Positions 43,906 through 52,242 of a stretch of 64,000 bases of DNA are shown piece after piece. Source of the DNA: Archangium violaceum. GTDB lineage: Bacteria > Myxococcota > Myxococcia > Myxococcales > Myxococcaceae. The stretch is from assembly GCF_016887565.1 (NCBI RefSeq), contig NZ_CP069396.1:10026001-10090000 (forward strand), written 5' to 3'. The translations under genes and the position numbers were made by a program. The notes below the pieces were generated by a model. That model searched no databases. It worked only from the letters and a program-made list of their open reading frames with translations, and was not told the origin of the DNA. The first letter of the stretch is position 1. Each line of letters opens with the position of its first letter.

Positions 43906-45215
43906 TCGGACCACCTCCAGAAAGGGCTCCCTCCATCCGAGAGATCATGACCCTGGCCTTGTCTATCGTCTTCTGGAGATACGAACGTACGTCGGTTGAG
44001 TGTGCCGGGTTCTCCAAACTGCCTTCAAGCGCTCTGACATGCCTCTTGAGGTCTCTCATGGACTGGAGCATCTCGCGCCGATGATCCCAATAGCCCCCAC
44101 CAGGCTTGGGGATCCGCTGGCCAGCAAGCTCCTTGGCGACCCCCTCGAAATCACTCGGCTTCGCATGATCACGAATGATGTTGTCTATCTTGGTGACGTG
44201 CCTGGCTTGTGAATCGAGTAACCCTTGCGGTAGGGGAAACGCCGTTACTGGCCCTCACTTGTGAATTCTGATCGGGTGGCGAACCGTCGCCCTGCCTCAT
44301 GGAAGTGGCGGCTACGGCCGTGGGCGCCAACACCACGGTCAGTTGCTTGGCGCCCAGCGCCACCGACCGTACCTGCCCCGCCGCCTCCAGCATCACACCC
44401 ATGCGCGCCGGTGAGGCCAGCGCCGCTCGTCCGAAGCCCGGAAGCTTCGGCCCCTTGCTCACGAAGTTCGTCTCACCCGACAACGCCGCCGTCGCCAGCA
44501 GCAGCAGCACGCGCATGCCACTGTCCCCCAGCACCCGACCGAAACGGTGGCCCGCCGCCTTCATCTCCTCGGTGGTGGTGGCGCGCTTCGTCTCCTCCAG
44601 CAACTTCCAGCCGGCCTCCACCATGGACCACACCGGCCCCAGGCCCAGGTACGCCACCAGGTACAAAGTCAGTATCGCCGCCAGTCCCTTGGTCACTGGC
44701 TCGGGAATCATCAACGTGAGCAGATAGGTGCTCATCGCCGTGCAGACCATGAGCTTGAAAGCCAGCGGATCCAGGTACTCGCTGATGGGCACGGCTGCTC
44801 CCTCCCACACGGTGTCCATGGCGGACGAGAGCGCCAGCCGCATGCGTGCCAGCATCTCTGGAGGCGGCGCGCCTGTTGGCGGCACGAGGCAGCCATCCGT
44901 GGAGTCCAAGAGTACGCACTGACGATCCATCATCCTCTGGGCCGGGTCTCGCGAGCCTCCTTCCCAAGAAGCGCGCTGTATCCCGCCTTCTCACCGAGGC
45001 ATGTCCACGGCCAGGGGCATGTCCAGTAGCAGGTCCGCCAGAGACGAGACGAACTCCTCCTCGCGGACTTCCACCGGCGGAGGTTCAGAGGCCGGCGGGG
45101 TGTAGACAATGGGCGCGCCCTGACCTGTGTCCAAGCGAATCTGGGGCCCGCTCACACAGCCCACCAGCCAAGGCACCACCAGCAGCAATCCGAGCCCACT
45201 CCACGTGCCGCGCAT
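43895..45215 (-). pseudogene. broken SitA-like lipoprotein polymorphic toxin gene
   Basis: From ATG 45215 a lipoprotein signal ends VGC, followed by IRLDTGQGAPIVYTPP, the conserved start of myxobacterial SitA-type lipoprotein toxins delivered by outer-membrane exchange. An in-frame TGA at 44991-44993 interrupts it after DMPR. The same frame then continues through EGGIQRASWEGG and MMDRQCVLLDS, a membrane-active middle region (YLLTLMIPEPVTKGLAAILTL) and on to a stop at 44169. The C-terminal toxin domain (LLDSQARHVTKIDNIIRDHA, later GGGYWDHRREML) is in another frame, open from 44254 to the TAG at 43895. So one nonsense change and one single-base frameshift separate the parts. The tail resembles domains annotated polymorphic toxin type 28; this is tentative. 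Confidence 0.7.
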
Positions 45216-45286
45216 ATGCCTCTCTTTTCCCAACAGGTTGGGAGCGTGACACAGGTGCGTAAAGGGCACATCCTGGTGGCCAGAAT

Positions 45287-45319
45287 CCTTCTCGATGGCC
45301 GTGGTGCCGTCGGCTCGGT
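45287..45319 (+). repeat. 33-base direct repeat, second copy of the rimO 3' end
   Basis: In the RimO frame this copy reads [11 protein letters not shown] followed by TAG, i.e. the RimO C-terminal tail including a stop codon, with no RimO sequence upstream. With 43269-43301 it brackets the toxin-immunity insert. Confidence 0.85.
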
Positions 45320-45362
45320 AGCCGCGGATGGGAACCCCGGACGATTGATACCCTCACCCCGT

Positions 45363-45383
45363 CCCTCTCCCAAAGGGAGAGGG
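45363..45383. terminator. hairpin CCCTCTCCC-AAA-GGGAGAGGG
   Basis: A perfect 9-base stem with an AAA loop lies just outside the second rimO repeat and downstream of the lipoprotein gene ending at 45394. The wider CCCTCACCCCGTCCCTCTCCC motif resembles dispersed palindromic elements of high-GC genomes. It may end either neighbouring transcript; no T-run is present. Confidence 0.5.
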
Positions 45384-45393
45384 GATAGTGGGT

Positions 45394-46845
45394 TCAGTGA
45401 GGGTCCTCGGGTTCCTGCTCGCGTTCCTTCTGTGTCGGTGGCTTCGGCGTATTGCTTCGCCGAGGCACCGCCATCGTGTCTCCCAGCGGCGTCGGCTGAC
45501 ACTCGCAGACCGTCCGCCCCGTGCTCGGCTGGTGCACGAAGATGCACGCGTTGGGGCATTCCTGCAGTTGCCCCTCCTCGAACAGCGCCAGCGTGTACCC
45601 GCGTACTGATTTCAGGGCCTCGCTGCACTCGGGCATCGACTGCGCCAGCCTCGGCCACGGCACCAGGTGCTGTGTCGTCGCGCCCCGGCTCGTCGGCGCG
45701 AACGAGAACCCCACCTTGCAGTCCAGTGGCAGCGGCTTGCCGTCCTCGCCCAGCGGCTCCAGGTGCACCCGGCCGCCCTCGGGCAGGTCTCGGAACACCG
45801 CCCCCGTGACCGCCGTCCGCCCCTCCGCACCTCGCCTCACGTGCAGCCCGAAACAGGACTCCTCCCGGAGTTCCTCCGCGTTCGGGGCTCCCGATCTCGC
45901 GCAGCGCTGGCGGTCCTCGACGACCTGCACGCGCGGCCGGCGCAACACCAGCGTGTCTCCCTGCACGTCCACCGTCGTGCGGAAGTGGCCCCAGACGTCC
46001 GGTCCGATACGGCCCAGCGTGGTCGGATTCCTCCACCCCACCCCGGCCTCCATCACCAGCGGCTTCACCCCCACGTCCGAGGACAGCTCCACAGCGTCCA
46101 CCACGTAGGCCCTCGGGGGCAGATTGGCCGCGGTCTCCAGCGGTTGTATTCCCTGCGCCTCCGCGGCTCCCATCGCGAGCCGCGAGAAGGGCTCACGCGT
46201 GCTCAGCACGTAGGGTCCGGTGAGGGCCGCCTCTTCCTGCGTCACCCGCGCCGCGATCAGCGGCCAGTCGCCCACCGGGTCTCTCGTGAGCTCGAGCCGG
46301 TACACCTCCTCGGCCGGGTCCGCCCCGGGAGCCGCCGCCTGCGCCAGGTACTCCGCGCGCGGGCGCGACTTCTCGAAGGTCACCTCCCGCCGCAGCGGGT
46401 CCACCGTGAAGGCATACGCAGACAGTACGTCCGCCCCCAGCGTCACCGAGCAGGTGCGCTCGCCGGTGAGACCCATGCCTCGAGGTCCCAGCGGAACACT
46501 CCCCACCCGCAGGCCCGGCACGCGCACCAGCGGCCAGTCTCGCAGGCCTCCGGGTCCGGCGTAGACGTCCGGCACACGCGCATTGCCCATGATGGGCGGC
46601 GGGGGCATCTTCTCATCCCAGCAGCCCTCGGATACCGCCGAGAGCGCCCGGGACACGTCCAGCACCACCGGCACCGGACGTCCATTCAAGTGGCCCTCCA
46701 CCACGAGCCGCAGGTGGGGCGAGGGCAACAGCGGCAGCGTCTGGTCCGCGAGGCTGCCCGGCCGCTCGGGCGCGGCGGGACCCGCCGCTCCCCGGTGACA
46801 CCCGGCGAGCACCAGCAACAGGGCCCCGAGACGCGCGCTCCGCAC
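45394..46845 (-). CDS. lipoprotein with retropepsin-like first domain
   Basis: A 483-residue lipoprotein with signal ending VLAGC (Cys16). The first domain has LVVEGHLNGRPVPVVLDVSRALSAV, which looks like a bacterial retropepsin-like fold (strand, NGxPVxVVLD) but has DVS in place of catalytic DTG/DSG, so protease activity is doubtful. A second similar half is possible further on (LVMEAGVGWRNP). The C-terminus is Cys-containing and Pro/Lys-rich. It lies 3 bases after the lolA stop, so it is the last gene of the rplU-rpmA-obgE-trmH-lolA string. Function unknown. Confidence 0.65.
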   Translation of the reverse strand: MRSARLGALLLVLAGCHRGAAGPAAPERPGSLADQTLPLLPSPHLRLVVEGHLNGRPVPVVLDVSRALSAVSEGCWDEKMPPPPIMGNARVPDVYAGPGGLRDWPLVRVPGLRVGSVPLGPRGMGLTGERTCSVTLGADVLSAYAFTVDPLRREVTFEKSRPRAEYLAQAAAPGADPAEEVYRLELTRDPVGDWPLIAARVTQEEAALTGPYVLSTREPFSRLAMGAAEAQGIQPLETAANLPPRAYVVDAVELSSDVGVKPLVMEAGVGWRNPTTLGRIGPDVWGHFRTTVDVQGDTLVLRRPRVQVVEDRQRCARSGAPNAEELREESCFGLHVRRGAEGRTAVTGAVFRDLPEGGRVHLEPLGEDGKPLPLDCKVGFSFAPTSRGATTQHLVPWPRLAQSMPECSEALKSVRGYTLALFEEGQLQECPNACIFVHQPSTGRTVCECQPTPLGDTMAVPRRSNTPKPPTQKEREQEPEDPH

Positions 46846-46848
46846 CGG

Positions 46849-47649
46849 CTACTTCCGCTGCTGCGTCTTGGTGAAGTCGTCGATGCGCGTGCCCTCGGGC
46901 GGGTTGAGCTTGAAGGCGTCCGCCGCGACACCCACGTTCGTCTTCAGGTTCAGGAAGGCGATGGCGTTCTCGCTGCCGTCCGGATCCACCACCGTGCTCT
47001 TCAGCACCTGCGCCGTCTTCGGGTCCACCTCCAGGCGCACCTGGCGGAAGCGCGGCTCGTTCTTCAGCGGGTCCAGCACCAGCAGCGTGCCCTTGCAGTC
47101 CTTGCACTCGCCCTTGGAGATGGAGAACTCGTTCGCCAGATTCCCCTGGCCGAAGAGGAACGTCACCGACGCCGACAGCTGGCTGGTGTCGATGCGACCC
47201 ACGCTCAGCGTCTGCGCCTCCGGGTCGAACGCGTACACCTTCTCGCCGGCCAGCACGAAGGTGCGCTTGGAGGGCTTCTCGTACTCCCAGCGCATCAACC
47301 CCGGCTTCTTGTAGATGACCTTGCCCGTCGAGGTTTGCGTGCGCCGCAGCGCCTTGTACTTGTAGTCCTGCTTGAAGTCGGACGAGAAGTCCTGCGTCTT
47401 CTCGTAGAAGGCCTGCATCCGGTCCACCAGGTCCTTCACCTCCGGAGTCATCTTCTTCTCGGCGGCCTTCGGCGCCTCCGCCGGCTTCGGAGCCTCGGCG
47501 GCCTTCGGCGCCTCCGCCTTGGGGGCGGCCTGGGGAGCGGGCGCCTGCGCGGCGGGCGCCTGGGCGACCACCTGGTGGGAGACAGTGGCAGGCGCCGTGG
47601 CCATCACGGGCGCGGCCAGCAGGGTCACGAGCAGCTTCTCGAGGTACAT
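46849..47649 (-). CDS. lolA: LolA-like outer-membrane lipoprotein carrier
   Basis: A 266-residue periplasmic protein with a signal peptide, an Ala/Pro/Lys repeat linker (PKAEAPKAAEAPKPAEAP) not found in short LolA proteins, and then a LolA-type domain (YEKTQDFSSDFKQDY ... GKVIYKKPGLMRWEYEKP ... LLVLDPLKNEP). LolA carries lipoproteins from the inner membrane to the outer-membrane receptor. The central CKDCKG pair is unusual and may form a disulfide. It lies 76 bases after trmH and 3 bases before the next lipoprotein gene. Confidence 0.85.
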   Translation of the reverse strand: MYLEKLLVTLLAAPVMATAPATVSHQVVAQAPAAQAPAPQAAPKAEAPKAAEAPKPAEAPKAAEKKMTPEVKDLVDRMQAFYEKTQDFSSDFKQDYKYKALRRTQTSTGKVIYKKPGLMRWEYEKPSKRTFVLAGEKVYAFDPEAQTLSVGRIDTSQLSASVTFLFGQGNLANEFSISKGECKDCKGTLLVLDPLKNEPRFRQVRLEVDPKTAQVLKSTVVDPDGSENAIAFLNLKTNVGVAADAFKLNPPEGTRIDDFTKTQQRK

Positions 47650-47725
47650 GGCTTGAGCTCTCTCCAGGCGGGCGCTCGGCCCGCGGTTCCAACTGTACCT
47701 ACAGACGGGCCCCCGGCCCCTGCAT

Positions 47726-48415
47726 TCAAGGCCTGGACGGGGGCTGCTTCTTGAAGATGCGCCGCCGCTGCTTCACGGCGAGCACGTAGAAGCGGTCACG
47801 CAGTTCCTGGGCCTCCGCCTCGGTGAGGTCTCCCACGCGCCCGAGGTGCTCCTCGCGCCAGGAGATCGCCCGGGTGATGGAGGCCGACGCGGCGGCCGAG
47901 ATGTTCAGGCTCTGGCTGAAACCGCGCATCGGAATCCAGAAGGTGCCGTCCGACTGCTCCAGCACCTCCTGGCTCACGCCCTCGCGCTCGTTGCCGAAGA
48001 CGAGGGCGATCTTCGAGTCGAAGCGCAGCGAGTAGAGGCTGGTGGCGTCCTCGCGGATGGCCGAGGCGTACAGGGCGAAGCCGCGCGACTTGAGGTGCTC
48101 GCGGCACGAGGCGAAGTCCTTGTAGAGCTTCACGTCGAGCCACTTGTCGCAGCCCTGCGCCACCCGCGAGTTCGGCATGAAGGGCGCCTCGGGGTTCACG
48201 ATGACGTGCACCTCCTGGAGGCCATTGGCCTCGCAGGTGCGCAGCACCGCGGCCATGTTGAAGCTGTCCTCCAGCCGATCCAACACCACCGTGAAGGTGC
48301 GCGTGCGCTGGGAGATGACCTTGTCGATCTTCTCCTTGCGCACGTCGAGCAGGAGGGCCTCCGCTTCCACCGGAGCCTTCTCGAGCTTCTCGTAATGAGG
48401 ACCGCCGCCCGCCAT
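47726..48415 (-). CDS. trmH: TrmH-family RNA 2'-O-ribose methyltransferase
   Basis: A SpoU/TrmH-class enzyme of 229 residues with a deep-knot fold: motif 1 DSFNMAAVLRTCEANGL, motif 2 ALVFGNEREGVS and motif 3 IPMRGFSQSLNISAAASA. These bind SAM and the target ribose. The length and the basic C-terminus (KQRRRIFKKQ) fit tRNA Gm18 methyltransferase TrmH, but rRNA targets cannot be excluded. It starts 4 bases after the obg stop and is probably co-transcribed with the ribosomal-protein genes. Confidence 0.88.
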   Translation of the reverse strand: MAGGGPHYEKLEKAPVEAEALLLDVRKEKIDKVISQRTRTFTVVLDRLEDSFNMAAVLRTCEANGLQEVHVIVNPEAPFMPNSRVAQGCDKWLDVKLYKDFASCREHLKSRGFALYASAIREDATSLYSLRFDSKIALVFGNEREGVSQEVLEQSDGTFWIPMRGFSQSLNISAAASASITRAISWREEHLGRVGDLTEAEAQELRDRFYVLAVKQRRRIFKKQPPSRP

Positions 48416-48419
48416 CGCG

Positions 48420-49823
48420 TCAGGACCTCCGGGCCCGCTTCGGCGCGGCCTTCTTCGACGCCGCCTTGCGCGCCGGTGCCTTCTTCGCCGCCTTCGTGGC
48501 CACCTTCCGGGCCGCCGCCTTCTTCACGGGAGCCTTCTTCGCCACGGTCTTCTTCGCGGCCACGGCCTTCTTCGCCGGAGCCTTCTTCACGGGCGCGGCC
48601 TTCTTCGCGGCCACGGCCTTTTTCGCGACCGCCGCCTTCTTCGCCGGAGCCTTCTTCACGGGCGCGGCCCTCTTCGCGACCGCCGCCTTCTTCGCGGGGG
48701 CCTTGACCGGAGCCTTCTTCGCCGCGGCCTTCTTCACGGCGGGCTCGGAGGGCCGCGCGGCGGGAGCCTTCTTCTCCGCCCGGGGCTTCGGCGGCGGCTC
48801 CACGTGCAGCTTGTCCGTCTTGCCGGTGAAGAGCACCTCGGCCACCGCGTCGAGCAGCGGCTGCATGCCCTGGCCCGTGGCGCACGAGACGGGGAACACG
48901 GCGATGCCCCGCTTGCGCATCTCCTCTGTCACCGTCCCGAGCCGCTCCTGCGCGTTCGGCAGATCCAGCTTGTTGGCCGCCACCACCTGCGGCTTGCCCG
49001 ACAGCTCCTCGCTGTACTTGCGCAGCTCCGTGTTGAGGACGTCGAAGTCGTGCAGCGGATCACGCCCCTCGCCCTCGGCGCCCATGTCCAGCAGGTGGAT
49101 GAGCACCTTGCAGCGCTCCACGTGCCGCAGGAACTGGAGCCCCAGCCCCACACCCTCGCTGGCGCCCTCGATGAGACCGGGGATGTCCGCCATCACGAAG
49201 GACAGGCCGTCCTTGTACTGGACCAGGCCCAGGTTCGGCACCAGCGTGGTGAACGGGTAGTCGGCGATCTTCGGCCGCGCCCGGCTCACGATGGAGATGA
49301 GCGTGCTCTTGCCCGCGTTGGGGAAGCCCAGCAGCCCCACGTCGGCCAGCAGCTTCAGCTCCAGCCGCAGGGTGCGCTCCTCGCCCTTGGTGCCATCCTG
49401 GGCGAAGCGCGGCGTCTGCCGCGTGGAGGTGGCGAAGTTCATGTTGCCCAGGCCACCCCGGCCGCCCTGGCACACCACCACGCGCTGGTCGGCATCGCTC
49501 AGGTCCGCCAGCAGCTCGTCGGTGTCCGCGTCCCGGATGAGCGTACCCACCGGCACCTTGAGGACCAGGTCATCCGACGAGCGGCCATTGCAGTCGCTGC
49601 CCATGCCCTGCTCACCGTTCTTCGCCCGGTGGTGCTGCTGGTAGCGGTAGTCCAGCAGCGTGGTGAGCTGGGGATCGGCCACGAAGATGACCGAGCCTCC
49701 ATCGCCCCCGTCTCCACCGCTCGGACCGCCGCGATCGACGTACTTCTCCCGGCGGAAGGCAACGGCCCCGTTGCCTCCGTCCCCGGCCTTCACGTGGATG
49801 CGGACTTCATCGACGAATTTCAT
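48420..49823 (-). CDS. obgE: Obg GTPase with histone-H1-like Lys/Ala tail
   Basis: Obg is an essential GTPase linked to 50S assembly and the stringent response. From ATG 49823 the protein has 467 residues: the Obg fold with Gly-rich MKFVDEVRIHVKAGDGGNGA (1-160), a G domain with P-loop GFPNAGKS (166-173), DIPG, and NKLD, ending near residue 343. In place of the common OCT domain is a tail of about 120 residues built of AKKAP/AVKKA/VKKAP repeats ending PKRARRS. That resembles histone-H1/AlgP-type nucleic-acid-binding tails. The gene follows rpmA by 132 bases. Confidence 0.95.
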   Translation of the reverse strand: MKFVDEVRIHVKAGDGGNGAVAFRREKYVDRGGPSGGDGGDGGSVIFVADPQLTTLLDYRYQQHHRAKNGEQGMGSDCNGRSSDDLVLKVPVGTLIRDADTDELLADLSDADQRVVVCQGGRGGLGNMNFATSTRQTPRFAQDGTKGEERTLRLELKLLADVGLLGFPNAGKSTLISIVSRARPKIADYPFTTLVPNLGLVQYKDGLSFVMADIPGLIEGASEGVGLGLQFLRHVERCKVLIHLLDMGAEGEGRDPLHDFDVLNTELRKYSEELSGKPQVVAANKLDLPNAQERLGTVTEEMRKRGIAVFPVSCATGQGMQPLLDAVAEVLFTGKTDKLHVEPPPKPRAEKKAPAARPSEPAVKKAAAKKAPVKAPAKKAAVAKRAAPVKKAPAKKAAVAKKAVAAKKAAPVKKAPAKKAVAAKKTVAKKAPVKKAAARKVATKAAKKAPARKAASKKAAPKRARRS

Positions 49824-49955
49824 CCCAGACCCCAGAAATGCGGAACGGGCCGCCTCCACGTCCACCGCCCGAAGGCACGTGGACCGGGAGCGACCCGCTC
49901 ACGAGGCAAACAGGGACCCGCTACGCGCGGGCCCCTTCAGACGACGACGCCTGGA

Positions 49956-50222
49956 CTAGGCGCTCGCCTGGGCCGGATAGACGGAGACCTTCTTGCGGTC
50001 CCGTCCCTGGCGCTCGTACTTCACCACTCCATCCACCGTGGCATAGAGGGTGTAGTCACGACCGAGCTTCACGTTGGAGCCCGGGTGGATGACCGTGCCG
50101 AGCTGCCGCACGAGGATGCTCCCCGCGCTGACGGTCTCGCCCGCGAACACCTTCACGCCGCGGTACTGCGGATTGGAATCGCGACCGTTGCGCGAAGAAC
50201 CCTGTCCCTTTTTATGAGCCAT
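49956..50222 (-). CDS. rpmA: 50S ribosomal protein L27
   Basis: An 88-residue protein with the canonical L27 start [19 protein letters not shown] and the [19 protein letters not shown] core. L27 sits at the peptidyl-transferase centre. It has no Firmicute-type N-terminal extension needing cleavage. It follows rplU by 60 bases in the usual rplU-rpmA-obg order. Confidence 0.97.
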   Translation of the reverse strand: MAHKKGQGSSRNGRDSNPQYRGVKVFAGETVSAGSILVRQLGTVIHPGSNVKLGRDYTLYATVDGVVKYERQGRDRKKVSVYPAQASA

Positions 50223-50282
50223 GACACCGATCCCTGATGCTGCCGGCGCGCCACTCGACGCTCCGGGAAGTTGTGACCCGGA

Positions 50283-50591
50283 CTAGCCGGAGATGGAGGT
50301 CACCTTGACCTCGGTGTAGGGCTGACGGTGGCCACGGCGGCGCGTCCAGCCCTCCTTCTCCTTGCGGAAGTGCAGCACCTTGCGGTGCTTGTCCTGGGCC
50401 AGGATCTTGCCCACGACCTTGGCGCCCGACACGGTCGGCTGCCCCACCTTCGGGCTGTCGGAACCACCGAGCATCAGGACGTCGTTGAAGGTCACCTCGG
50501 TGCCCACGTTCCCCGAGACCTTCTCGATCCGGAGCACGTCGCCCTCGGCCACGCGGTACTGCTTCCCGCCCGTGCGAATGACTGCGTACAT
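50283..50591 (-). CDS. rplU: 50S ribosomal protein L21
   Basis: The ATG at 50591 (AGGGG 7 bases upstream) gives the normal 102 residues starting [18 protein letters not shown] and ending with the KRRRG-like basic segment and VTSISG. L21 is an early-assembly 23S rRNA-binding protein. It is the first gene of the rplU-rpmA-obgE operon and has a 90-base leader with a hairpin. Confidence 0.97.
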   Translation of the reverse strand: MYAVIRTGGKQYRVAEGDVLRIEKVSGNVGTEVTFNDVLMLGGSDSPKVGQPTVSGAKVVGKILAQDKHRKVLHFRKEKEGWTRRRGHRQPYTEVKVTSISG

Positions 50592-50613
50592 CGTAGAACC
50601 CCTGGTTTTTGTC

Positions 50614-50630
50614 CGGGTTGTTTCAACCCG
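50614..50630 (-). promoter_or_regulatory. hairpin in the rplU leader
   Basis: CGGGTTG-AAA-CAACCCG (minus strand) is a perfect 7-base stem with a 3-base loop, 23 bases before the rplU start. It could be an L21 autoregulatory leader or an mRNA-stability element; no T-run follows, so it is not a clear attenuator. Confidence 0.35.
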
Positions 50631-50687
50631 TGAAAGGCCGGAGTGCATTTCCTCGGACGGACCTGCCCGAGGATGCAAAGGGGGCCC

Positions 50688-50716
50688 GATCTACGGGAGA
50701 AGACCAGGGGAGTCAA
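50688..50716 (-). promoter_or_regulatory. candidate housekeeping promoter of rplU-rpmA-obgE
   Basis: On the minus strand TTGACT (50716-50711) and TAGATC (50693-50688) are separated by exactly 17 bases. The -35 matches TTGACA at five of six positions; the -10 is weak. It lies about 95 bases upstream of the rplU start. Confidence 0.4.
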
Positions 50717-50870
50717 GGCAAGATGGAGGGTTGCCGCACACCCGGTGTACCCCGCCACTCCCCGAATCCCCTCCTGCCCGACTGTGGACAGGACAGGCCC
50801 GCCTCCCGCCCGGTCGGCTGCCCGCCCGGTAGGATGCCCCTTTTCCCTCTTCTAACAAGGAGTTGGCCCC

Positions 50871-51212
50871 ATGCGGAAGTCTGGATGGGTGCTCGTCCCC
50901 CTGGCCGCCGGGTTCTGGCTCGCCGGGTGCCGGAGCACCGCCTGCGCGGATCTGGCGGCGGCGTACGCCGACGTGGATCAGAAGGCCCGGCCCTGCATGG
51001 AGCGCGCGCCCCTGCCCGCCCTGGACCCGAGCCGGTGCGAGCAGAACCTCCACGCGTGCGCCGAGGACGACGTGACCACGATCGAGAGCCAGGTCAGGTG
51101 CTACCAGAGGCTCGACACCTGCCAGCCCGGCCAGAAGGACGCCTTCCTCCAGGACATCACCCTGTGCGACAGCAGGGCCCTCAGCAATCCGTGCGAGGCG
51201 GCCATCTTCTAG
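50871..51212 (+). CDS. small Cys-rich lipoprotein
   Basis: A 113-residue protein with AAGGAG 8 bases before the ATG and a lipoprotein signal ending LAGC (Cys20). The mature part has about eight further cysteines (TACADLA, RPCMERA, RCEQNLHACAEDD, RCYQRLDTC, TLCDSR, NPCEAA), enough for several disulfides, and is mostly helical. No family recognised. It is divergent from rplU across about 280 bases and precedes the 2OG-Fe(II) oxygenase gene by 62 bases. Confidence 0.7.
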   Translation: MRKSGWVLVPLAAGFWLAGCRSTACADLAAAYADVDQKARPCMERAPLPALDPSRCEQNLHACAEDDVTTIESQVRCYQRLDTCQPGQKDAFLQDITLCDSRALSNPCEAAIF

Positions 51213-51274
51213 GTGGCCGGTTCACCCCCGGGCGGTTCACGTCACGCCCGGGTGACGGCTACAGTGTGCGCGCC

Positions 51275-52237
51275 ATGTCGCGTTCCTCCCGTCGCATCCC
51301 GCTCGTCAACCTGTCCCATTACCGCTCCGGCAACCCCGAGGAGCGCGCTCGCTTCGTCCGGGTGTTCGGCGAGGCCCTCAAGGAGTTCGGCTTCGTCTCC
51401 GTGGAAGGACACGGCATCGAGGACGCGCTCATCCGCCGCACCTACGCGGACGTGGAGGCCTTCTTCCGCCTCCCGGAGAACGTGAAGCACCGCTACCACG
51501 TCCCCGAGTTCGGCGGGCAGCGCGGCTACACCCCCTTCGGCAAGGAGCACGCGAAGAACCGCACCGTCGGCGACCTCAAGGAGTTCTGGCACGTCGGCCG
51601 CGACCTCCCCGAGGGCCACCCGCGCCGCCCCGACGTCGCCGCCCACAACGTCTGGCCCGAGGAGGTCGCCTCCTTCCGCGCCAACACGCTCGAGCTCTAC
51701 CGCGCGCTCGACGAGGCCGCCTCCGTGATGCTGCAGGCCATCGCCGAGTTCTTCGGCATCGACCGCAACACCTTCAGCGACATGGCCCAGGACGGCACCT
51801 CGGTGCTGCGCGTCATCCACTACCCGCCCCTCAAGGACAAGTTCATCCCCGGCGCCGTCCGCGCCGCCGAGCACGAGGACATCAACCTCATCACCCTGCT
51901 GTGCGAGGGCACCGCCTCGGGCCTCGAGATCCTCACCCGCGATGGCGAGTGGATTCCCGTGGACACGCTGCGCGGGCAGATCGTCGTGGACTCGGGTGAC
52001 ATGCTCAGCCGCATCACCAACAACGTCATCCCCTCCACCACCCACCGCGTCGTCAATCCGCCCTCGGCCGCCGAGGACAACACGCGCTACTCCATGCCCT
52101 TCTTCGTGCACCCCTATCCGGAGTGCGTGCTGAAGCCGCTGCCGGGCACCGTCACCCCCGAGAACCCCGGCCAGCCCCCCATCACCGCCGACGCCTTCCT
52201 CAAGCAGCGTCTGCGGGAGATCGGCCTCATCAAGTAG
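51275..52237 (+). CDS. 2-oxoglutarate/Fe(II) oxygenase, isopenicillin-N-synthase-like
   Basis: From ATG 51275 the protein has 320 residues. The N-terminal domain reads IPLVNLSHY ... FGFVSVEGHGI, and the Fe(II) facial triad is His200 and Asp202 (HEDIN) with His257 (TTHRVV); Arg271 (RYSMPFF) binds 2-oxoglutarate. The cosubstrate Arg/Ser motif RYS fits 2OG-dependent enzymes rather than IPNS itself. Members oxidise small molecules; the substrate is unknown. Cytoplasmic. The frame is open further upstream, but that stretch overlaps the lipoprotein gene and lacks the family start. Confidence 0.88.
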   Translation: MSRSSRRIPLVNLSHYRSGNPEERARFVRVFGEALKEFGFVSVEGHGIEDALIRRTYADVEAFFRLPENVKHRYHVPEFGGQRGYTPFGKEHAKNRTVGDLKEFWHVGRDLPEGHPRRPDVAAHNVWPEEVASFRANTLELYRALDEAASVMLQAIAEFFGIDRNTFSDMAQDGTSVLRVIHYPPLKDKFIPGAVRAAEHEDINLITLLCEGTASGLEILTRDGEWIPVDTLRGQIVVDSGDMLSRITNNVIPSTTHRVVNPPSAAEDNTRYSMPFFVHPYPECVLKPLPGTVTPENPGQPPITADAFLKQRLREIGLIK

Positions 52238-52242
52238 CCTGG

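Noticed and set aside
44991-44993. In-frame TGA in the toxin gene read as selenocysteine
   Set aside because: No SECIS-like hairpin is evident after it, the position is not a catalytic Cys, and the same gene has a second lesion, so decay is simpler.
43302-45286. Integrase-driven genomic island
   Set aside because: The insert contains no integrase, transposase or phage gene, so only an integration footprint can be claimed.
45394-46845. Active retropepsin-like protease
   Set aside because: The expected DTG/DSG is DVS, so only a fold resemblance is reported.
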